Under the pieces are notes generated by a model, which did no database searches, was not told the origin of the DNA, and was given only the letters and a program-made list of their open reading frames with translations. A program made the translations under genes and the position numbers. Source: Streptomyces sp. NBC_00236 (GTDB taxonomy: Bacteria; Actinomycetota; Actinomycetes; Streptomycetales; Streptomycetaceae). Taken from it: 64,000 bases of DNA. The DNA is taken from NCBI RefSeq assembly GCF_036195045.1, contig NZ_CP108100.1, positions 2,852,001 through 2,916,000 of the forward strand. Direction: 5' to 3'. The first letter of the stretch is position 1; the number at the start of each line of letters is the position of its first letter. Positions 58,521 to 64,000 of the stretch are shown here, piece by piece.

Positions 58521-60623
58521 ATGTCCCATCCGGACCATGGTCCGCGCGCTGTTCCGCACCCGGCAGGCGCCCCGGGGTGGCCCGCCGATCCGCCGCCGGT
58601 CCGTCCGCTGGGATCCGGCGATCCGGTCACCGCCGGCCCGTACCGGCTGGAGGGCCTGCTCGGTGCGGGCGGCATGGGCCGGGTCTACCTGGCACGCACC
58701 CCGGCCGGCAGCGCGGTGGCGGTCAAGGTCGTGCACCGCGAGTACGCGGCCGACGCGTCGTTCCGCAAGCGGTTCGAGCAGGAGGTGTCCGCGGCCCGGC
58801 GGGTGCAGGGCCTGTACACCGTGCCGGTCGTCGACGCGGATCTGGGCGCCGACGAACCGTGGCTGGCCACGGCGTACGTCCCGGGGCCGGCGCTGCACGA
58901 CGCGGTGGCCGAGCGGGGGCCGCTGGCGGTCGCGGCGGTGCTCGCGCTGACGGCGCAGGTCGCCGAGGCGTTGCAGTCCATCCACGCGGCCGGGGTGATC
59001 CACCGCGATCTGAAGCCCTCCAACATCCTCCTCAGCGCCGACGGCCCCAAGGTCATCGACTTCGGCATCGCCCGGGCCACTGACGTCACGTCGGTGACGA
59101 GTACGGGCATGCTGGCCGGAACGCCCGGTTACATGGCGCCCGAGTACATCAGGGCCGAGAGCCTCACCGAGGCCGTCGACGTCTTCGCCCTCGGCGCCAT
59201 CGCCGCGTTCGCCGCCACGGCGCGGCCGGCGTTCGGCGGCGCGGGGCACAGCGTGCTGTACCGCATCCTCGAACAGGCCCCGGACCTCGACGGCTGCCCC
59301 GAACCGGTGCGGACCGTAGCCGCCCGCTGTCTGGAGAAGGACCCGCGGAACCGACCCGGTCTGACCGAGGTCATCCAGCTGTGCCGTACGGCCGAGGCCG
59401 GACCCCCGGCTCCTGCCGTGCCGTCGCCGCGCACCGTCCTCGACCCCGCGGCCGCCTTCCACGGCGCCGCCACCGCACCGGCGGCGCCGCGGGGGCAGGA
59501 ACCGGCGCCGGGCGCGGTGACCGTACCCGAGCCCGCGCAGCCCGATCCCCTCACGGCCGCGCCGCCGATGTCCGTGCCCGCGCTGGTGGGCGGAGTCGGG
59601 GTGCTGGCTGTGGTCGGCGTCCTGATTGCCGTACTGCTGCCGGACAGTTCGTCCCACGACGACAAGCCCACCGCGATGGCACCGACGGCCACGCTCGGCG
59701 GCTACCTCCACGGCAAAGGGCCGGAAGGTCTGGCGTTCAGCCCCGACGGCAAGACCCTCGCGACGGGCAGCGCGGACGGCACGGTGCGGCTGTGGGACGT
59801 GGCCCGCCGCAAGGTCCGGGCGACCCTGGCCCTGCGCCCGGCGCCGGGCAGCACCACGGTGTCGGTGACCGCGGTCGCCTTCAGCCCCGACGGGCGTCTG
59901 CTCGCCGCCGGGACGGGCAGCAGCGTCGTGGCGCTGTGGGACGTGGCCCAGCGGCGGCAGGTCGCCTCCATCACGACGACCGACGACGATTCGGACATCC
60001 TGGACAGCGTGGCGTTCAGTCCCGATGGCCGGCTCCTGGCCACGGCGAGCGAGGGCGGCGCGCACCTCTGGAACGCGCAGTCCGGCCGGGATCTGGGCAA
60101 GCGGGTCGCCGTTCTCGACGACGACATGCAGGCGATGCAGGTGGCGTTCAGCCGCGACGGGAAGACGCTGGCCACGGTGGGCTGGGACGGCGACCGGAGC
60201 CCCGGCTCCGAGGGAGTCGTGCAGCTCTGGGACACGGCCCGACACAAGGTGCGCAAGGAGCTCGGCAGCGCCGAGGAGGTCTACGGCGTCTCCTACAGCG
60301 CCGACGGCGAAGCCATCGCCGTCGCCGCGAAGAACCGGTCGGTCGAGGTGCGGAACGCCTCCGACGGCAGCCTCGCGGACACCGTCAACGAGACGATAGT
60401 GGTGCCGGTCCAGAGCGTGCAGTACGGCCCTCGCGGCTCCGTCCTCGCCGTGTTCAACGGCGATGTCGTCAAGGTCTGGGACATGGCGGAGAACAAGCTG
60501 AGGTACGAGTTGACCGGCAACAACTGGAACGTGCAGCACTTGGCGTTCAGCCCTGACGGCACGCTCGTCGCGTCGGCGAGCTCCGACGGTGCCGTCTACC
60601 TGTGGAAGCTCCCACGGTCATGA
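58521..60623 (+). CDS. Membrane Ser/Thr protein kinase with seven-repeat WD40 sensor
   Basis: 700-residue PknB-type receptor kinase. Kinase domain about 35-290: glycine loop GAGGMGRVYLA (48-58), Lys69 (VAVKVV), HRDLKPSN (161-168), DFG (180-182), TPGYMAPEY activation segment. A Pro/Ala linker and one TM (ALVGGVGVLAVVGVLIAVLL, about 354-373) lead to an extracellular domain (about 392-700) of seven WD40 repeats, each with an FSPDG-like turn and ending LWD or similar (LATGSADGTVRLWDV is the first), enough for one closed seven-bladed propeller. ATG 58521 lies after AAGGGGTGA. The signal bound by the propeller is unknown. Confidence 0.93.
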   Translation: MSHPDHGPRAVPHPAGAPGWPADPPPVRPLGSGDPVTAGPYRLEGLLGAGGMGRVYLARTPAGSAVAVKVVHREYAADASFRKRFEQEVSAARRVQGLYTVPVVDADLGADEPWLATAYVPGPALHDAVAERGPLAVAAVLALTAQVAEALQSIHAAGVIHRDLKPSNILLSADGPKVIDFGIARATDVTSVTSTGMLAGTPGYMAPEYIRAESLTEAVDVFALGAIAAFAATARPAFGGAGHSVLYRILEQAPDLDGCPEPVRTVAARCLEKDPRNRPGLTEVIQLCRTAEAGPPAPAVPSPRTVLDPAAAFHGAATAPAAPRGQEPAPGAVTVPEPAQPDPLTAAPPMSVPALVGGVGVLAVVGVLIAVLLPDSSSHDDKPTAMAPTATLGGYLHGKGPEGLAFSPDGKTLATGSADGTVRLWDVARRKVRATLALRPAPGSTTVSVTAVAFSPDGRLLAAGTGSSVVALWDVAQRRQVASITTTDDDSDILDSVAFSPDGRLLATASEGGAHLWNAQSGRDLGKRVAVLDDDMQAMQVAFSRDGKTLATVGWDGDRSPGSEGVVQLWDTARHKVRKELGSAEEVYGVSYSADGEAIAVAAKNRSVEVRNASDGSLADTVNETIVVPVQSVQYGPRGSVLAVFNGDVVKVWDMAENKLRYELTGNNWNVQHLAFSPDGTLVASASSDGAVYLWKLPRS

Positions 60624-60669
60624 CCTGACCCGCGGGCCTGACCTGCGGACCGCCCGGGACGGGCGCCTC

Positions 60670-61275
60670 TCAGCCACCCCCGGCCGTCGCGCTCCGGCGC
60701 CTGTAGTGGCGAGCCGCCCGGGCGCGGTTGCCGCAGGACGGCTTGCACCACTCCTGGCGTCCGTGGCTCTTCACGAAGTAGCGCACGCAGCGGGGCGCGG
60801 TGCAGGAGCGCAGCTGCTCGCGCTGCGGGCCGCTGAGGAAGTCGATGGCCGATCGGGCCAGGGTCGCGAGGAGCCGTACGTACGGGTCTGTCTCCGCGGA
60901 CAGCAGTCGGGTACCGGGAACTCCACCGGCCGGCCAGTCCAGTTGAGGCGCCACCGGTTCGCGCGCGGCGACCGTGTTGAGGTGGGTCATGGCCCGGTCG
61001 GCGGGCATCAGTCGATGGGCGTCCGCCGGGCTGGGCGGGGCGGGGCTGACCGCCTGGGCGAACAGGGCCCGGACCGCCTGACGGAGCTCGATGACGCGGA
61101 GCCTGAGGTCCTCGTCCGCCACGAGATCGGCGGCCGGGACGTGGGCGGCCAGCAGATCCGCCTGCGCCTGGATCCAGTGCGTCGCTCCCCGGACCGTGGC
61201 GAGGTCATCGGCGACGCCGCCGTCGCCGTCGTGGCGAACCGTGCTCGCCAGTTCCAGGGGCAGCCAGCGCTCCAC
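60670..61275 (-). CDS. CGNR zinc-finger (ABATE-type) transcriptional regulator
   Basis: 201 residues from GTG 61275 (VERWLPLELASTVRHDG), preceded by AAGGGGAA. The N-terminal ABATE-like ligand-binding region is followed by the C-terminal CGNR zinc finger: CTAPRCVRYFVKSHGRQEWCKPSCGNRARAARHY. These proteins are predicted stress- or ligand-responsive repressors. The gene is divergent from a metallophosphoesterase. The 171-bp gap holds a perfect inverted repeat (61348-61376), the probable binding site. Confidence 0.9.
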   Translation of the reverse strand: MERWLPLELASTVRHDGDGGVADDLATVRGATHWIQAQADLLAAHVPAADLVADEDLRLRVIELRQAVRALFAQAVSPAPPSPADAHRLMPADRAMTHLNTVAAREPVAPQLDWPAGGVPGTRLLSAETDPYVRLLATLARSAIDFLSGPQREQLRSCTAPRCVRYFVKSHGRQEWCKPSCGNRARAARHYRRRSATAGGG

Positions 61276-61347
61276 GGGACATTCCCCTTCCTTCTCGGTT
61301 CCGGGAGTCGACCACTTGATCACGTCCCTGCGCACACTCTAGGGTCT

Positions 61348-61376
61348 CTAACGGAAAAGACGAGAATTTCCGTTAG
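61348..61376. promoter_or_regulatory. Perfect inverted repeat between CGNR regulator and phosphoesterase
   Basis: CTAACGGAAA (61348-61357), 9-bp spacer, TTTCCGTTAG (61367-61376). Arms match at all 10 positions, with centres 19 bp apart (about two helical turns), as expected for a dimeric regulator. It sits 72-100 bp from each start, where both promoters should be. Confidence 0.8.
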
Positions 61377-61446
61377 TGCGGGGTGGGTGAAGGTGCCTGC
61401 CCCTGTACGGACCGTCGGTTGAACCGTCATTGAAGGAGACTGCGGA

Positions 61447-62190
61447 ATGACGCTGCTTGCACAGATCAGCGACCTGCACCTGGACGGCAGCGAGAGGGCG
61501 ACCGAACGCGCCGTCCGCGTCATGGACTACCTGCGAGCCCTGCCCCGCCCGGTCGACGCGCTCCTGGTCACCGGGGACATCGCCGATCACGGCGAGGAGG
61601 CCGAGTACGAGGAAGCCGCCCGGATCCTGGCCGCCCCCTTCCCCGTGCTCACCTGCCCCGGGAACCACGACGCCCGGCCGGCGTACCGGAAGGCCCTGCT
61701 CGGTGAGGCGCCCGGGGACGGCCCCGTCAACCGGCTCCACCACGTCACCGGCACCGCGGTCCTGATGTGCGACTCCACCATCCCGGGGGAGGACGACGGG
61801 CTCCTCGACACCGATACGGTCACCTGGATCGACACCACCCTCACCGCACTGCCGCAGGACACCCCGGCCCTGATCGCCTTCCACCAGCCGCCGGTCGCGC
61901 TCCATCACCCCCTGCCCGACGCCTACATGCTCCAGGAGCCCGCAAGGCTGGCGGCTCTGCTGGATGCCCATCCGCAGGTGGCCGCCGTCCTCACGGGCCA
62001 CGCCCACACCGCGGCCGCCTCGACCTTCGCCGGACGCCCCCTGATCGTCGGACCGGCCGTCACCTGGACCCTGCGCATGCCCTGGGAGGGCGACCAGGCC
62101 GCGGACCGGGACCAGCCGCCCGGTCTCGCGTTCCACGTCCTCGACGAGGAACGGCGGCTGACGACCCACTACCGCGTCGTGCTCCCGTAG
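61447..62190 (+). CDS. Calcineurin-like metallophosphoesterase (CpdA-type)
   Basis: 247-residue dimetal phosphodiesterase. All five blocks are present: ISDLHLDG (D, H), VTGDIADHG (D), CPGNHD (N, H), IAFHQPP (H) and TGHAHT (two His). Size and motif spacing match cyclic-nucleotide phosphodiesterases of the CpdA/Icc class, so cAMP or 2',3'-cNMP hydrolysis is plausible but unproven. GAAGGAGA lies 7 bp before ATG 61447. Probably controlled by the divergent CGNR protein via the inverted repeat. Confidence 0.92.
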   Translation: MTLLAQISDLHLDGSERATERAVRVMDYLRALPRPVDALLVTGDIADHGEEAEYEEAARILAAPFPVLTCPGNHDARPAYRKALLGEAPGDGPVNRLHHVTGTAVLMCDSTIPGEDDGLLDTDTVTWIDTTLTALPQDTPALIAFHQPPVALHHPLPDAYMLQEPARLAALLDAHPQVAAVLTGHAHTAAASTFAGRPLIVGPAVTWTLRMPWEGDQAADRDQPPGLAFHVLDEERRLTTHYRVVLP

Positions 62191-62224
62191 GCAGTCGCGC
62201 ACGGCGTCGACCCGGGCGGGCGGC

Positions 62225-63556
62225 TCAGTCGGCTGTGCGGAGCGCGACCAGCTCGGAACCGAGCGCGTACACAAGGCGGTTGCCGAGGAAGAACGGGAAG
62301 CCGCCGGTGGTGCGACGCCAAGTGATCTTCCCGTCGACGTCGGCCGCGATGACCTCACCCCTTCGGCCCTTCTCCGGGACGTACCAGAGGTTCTGCCCCA
62401 AAGCCTCTGCGGTGGGCCCTAGTTCCACGGGACGGCTTCGGGGGAGAGTGGAGGCGGTGCGCAGCGGGTCGCGGTGACTGCCGTCCACGCGGTAGGCGAG
62501 CACCTCGGAACCGTCGATGACGGGGTACTCACCGGGCTTCAGTCGCAGGAAGAACGTTCCGTGGTAATCGTCCCCGACCAGGGCGCCCGCCGCGTCCGGC
62601 AGGATCAGGCAGGAGTCGGTGAGAAGCGGGATCGACGGATCCCTGCGGCACCCTTCGCGGACGGCCGCCCGGGGCTGGTCCCAGGTGAAGGCGCGTTGCC
62701 AGGCCGGGGCACCCGTATCGGCCTCGAAGCCGTACGCCGCCGCCTGCGCGCGGCAGCCGGGTCCGTGCGGGGCTGTCACCACGACGATGCGGTAGCGGGT
62801 GGGCAGCACCTGTGCGATGTCACCTCCGGGAAGGTCGAGGGGACTTGACCGGAGCCGGTCCTCACCGTTCAGGAGGGTCACGAGACGGCCGTCGGCGACG
62901 GATACCAGCGGATCACATCTCCGCCAGAGGTGGTCCGGCCTTCCCCCCTGCATCCCGCCCTGGTCACATGGGCCGGCGAAGACGGCCGGGCCGCGGGTTC
63001 GGCGCTTCCACCGGATCTGGCCGGTGGCCGCGTCCCAGGCTGTCAGTGTGCAGGAGGATTCGGGCAGGCACGTGGCCGCCACCGCCGTACGCGTTTGCGT
63101 TTGCGATGCCAACGCAACAGTGACATAACGCAGTTCCCCAGGGGTACGGGCCGGAGGGTAGGCGAGTTCCGTGAAGCGACCGGTCAGGGGATCGAGCGTC
63201 GCGACGAACGGCAATCGGCCGGGCACGGGCGCGCCGATGAGCGTCAACGGCATCTCCGACGGGCTGACGACGGCGTGCACCTGCCCCGGCCGTCCGGTGA
63301 GGGCGAACCGGGCCGGCAGCCTCGTACGCCAGAGGACCTCCCCGCTCGGGTCGACCCTCGCCACCACTCTGCCCTGCCCGATGACCCCCAGGCGCCGGTT
63401 CACCAGCGCCCAGCCGCCCGATCCATCCGTCGGCACGGGCAACGGCACACGAAAGGCGTCCTCGACTTCCTCGTACCACTCGACGTCCGACGGACCGGGC
63501 GCGAAGCAGCCGGCGAGCAACGGAAGGAGAAGCAGAAGACCGAACAGTCTGCGCAT
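62225..63556 (-). CDS. PQQ-like beta-propeller lipoprotein
   Basis: 443-residue extracytoplasmic lipoprotein. The signal MRRLFGLLLLLPLLAGC ends in the lipobox LAGC (Cys17). The body consists of propeller blades with motifs such as GRVVARVDPSGEVLWRTRL, AWDAATGQIRWKRRTRG, YGFEADTGAPAWQRAF and VIAADVDGKITWRRTTGG (PQQ-repeat type), plus paired cysteines (CDQGG, RRCDP, GCRAQ, GCRRD, DSCLI) that likely form disulfides. It may be a scaffold or binding protein at the cell surface. ATG 63556 has AAGGGG 7 bp upstream, favoured over the open frame to 63655. Confidence 0.85.
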   Translation of the reverse strand: MRRLFGLLLLLPLLAGCFAPGPSDVEWYEEVEDAFRVPLPVPTDGSGGWALVNRRLGVIGQGRVVARVDPSGEVLWRTRLPARFALTGRPGQVHAVVSPSEMPLTLIGAPVPGRLPFVATLDPLTGRFTELAYPPARTPGELRYVTVALASQTQTRTAVAATCLPESSCTLTAWDAATGQIRWKRRTRGPAVFAGPCDQGGMQGGRPDHLWRRCDPLVSVADGRLVTLLNGEDRLRSSPLDLPGGDIAQVLPTRYRIVVVTAPHGPGCRAQAAAYGFEADTGAPAWQRAFTWDQPRAAVREGCRRDPSIPLLTDSCLILPDAAGALVGDDYHGTFFLRLKPGEYPVIDGSEVLAYRVDGSHRDPLRTASTLPRSRPVELGPTAEALGQNLWYVPEKGRRGEVIAADVDGKITWRRTTGGFPFFLGNRLVYALGSELVALRTAD

Positions 63557-63715
63557 GAAGAACCCCTTGCCCCACCCTGTACGGGTGCGCCGGTGGCGGG
63601 CAGCACGAATGATGACCGATTCGGTCACGGAACGGATCACCCTGTGCGCATGCACGTGCGCGACGACCGGCTCAACTCCCCTTGTGTGGCACGCTCATGG
63701 CGCTAGGGTCGCCGG

Positions 63716-64000
63716 ATGGGACTCTTCAGCCGCCGCAAGGAAAGCAGCAACGGAACACACCGACTGCTGCTGATGAAAGACGGGCACGTGAAGAACGTGC
63801 CGACCTCCCTGTTCGGGATGGAGCTCGTGCAGGAGGTCAGCCGCCTCCTGGGATCCGAGCACATACGGTCGACCAGGATCAGTGACGAACTGACCCTCTG
63901 GCACTCCGAGATCGCGCCCGGCCGGCCCCACCCGGGTGCGCCCAACGCCGCGGCGAGCAGCCTCGCGGCCGAGCACGGTTCACCTCCGGTCACCGGGCCC
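63716..64000 (+). CDS. Unknown protein, N-terminal 95 residues (cut by window edge)
   Basis: ATG 63716 opens MGLFSRRKESSNGTHRLLLMKDGHVKNVPTS and stays open to the window end. TAGGGT at 63704-63709, six bases before the ATG, and the absence of an RBS point to a leaderless transcript. The 'MGLF' start with a basic patch is common in Streptomyces cytosolic proteins. No domain can be recognised from this part. Confidence 0.6.
   Translation, partial: MGLFSRRKESSNGTHRLLLMKDGHVKNVPTSLFGMELVQEVSRLLGSEHIRSTRISDELTLWHSEIAPGRPHPGAPNAAASSLAAEHGSPPVTGP

Noticed and set aside
58191..60539. 782-codon minus-strand frame opposite the WD40 kinase
   Set aside because: Shadow frame; kinase and WD40 motifs are on the plus strand.

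Overview
The window is Streptomyces chromosomal DNA. It is very GC-rich with strong third-position GC, uses many GTG and TTG starts, and has several apparently leaderless genes. It carries lineage hallmarks: a cslA-glxA-cslZ glycan cluster, class E and F sortases with an LAxTG substrate, a DasR-type site before an LPMO, and a 30-bp spaced GTCCGGCGCTTGAGGAC-type repeat. Gene order around 0.6-10.7 kb resembles what I remember of S. coelicolor SCO2833-SCO2838; this is memory, not a search.

Region 1 (1-30.8 kb) is core-like. It holds a partial acyl-CoA ligase, an AA10 LPMO, an SPFH membrane protein, an NlpC/P60 hydrolase and tRNA-Lys(CTT). Next come the tip-glycan genes cslA/glxA (overlapping) with convergent cslZ, a class F sortase operon, a HAD phosphatase, an LARTG surface protein and two unknown proteins. 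A ROK regulator then sits divergent from an oxidoreductase/UPF0303 operon over a perfect palindrome. The rest is a fumarylacetoacetase-like hydrolase, a second YidC, an HxlR regulator divergent from an MFS exporter with paired operators, a sodium/solute symporter with DUF3311, a class E sortase, and small enzymes.

Region 2 (30.9-44.7 kb) is a defence island. It encodes a Vsr nick endonuclease, a MutL/MORC-like GHKL ATPase, a PD-(D/E)XK nuclease, a 978-residue Z1 helicase-like NTPase and two C5-cytosine methyltransferase homologues, the first of which has arginine where the catalytic cysteine should be. An IS5-type element follows. Convergent to this half is a translationally coupled three-gene operon whose first protein fuses an XRE HTH to a second GHKL ATPase. 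The layout fits the known class of MORC/MutL-associated restriction-modification systems. The dead-looking methylase and the HTH-GHKL operon are the least explained parts.

Region 3 (44.8-55.6 kb) is accessory. Two diverged copies of a four-gene module (XRE-DUF5919-like, small CxxC protein, ~110-residue protein, HTH protein) bracket a STAND NTPase coupled to an APH-fold kinase, plus a GNAT. One copy of the CxxC gene is frameshifted.

Region 4 (55.8-64 kb) returns to core-like genes: a secreted lamin-tail-domain-like protein, a small membrane protein, a possible structured RNA with its own promoter and terminator, a receptor Ser/Thr kinase with a seven-repeat WD40 sensor, a CGNR regulator divergent from a metallophosphoesterase across a perfect inverted repeat, a propeller lipoprotein, and the start of an unknown gene cut by the window end.
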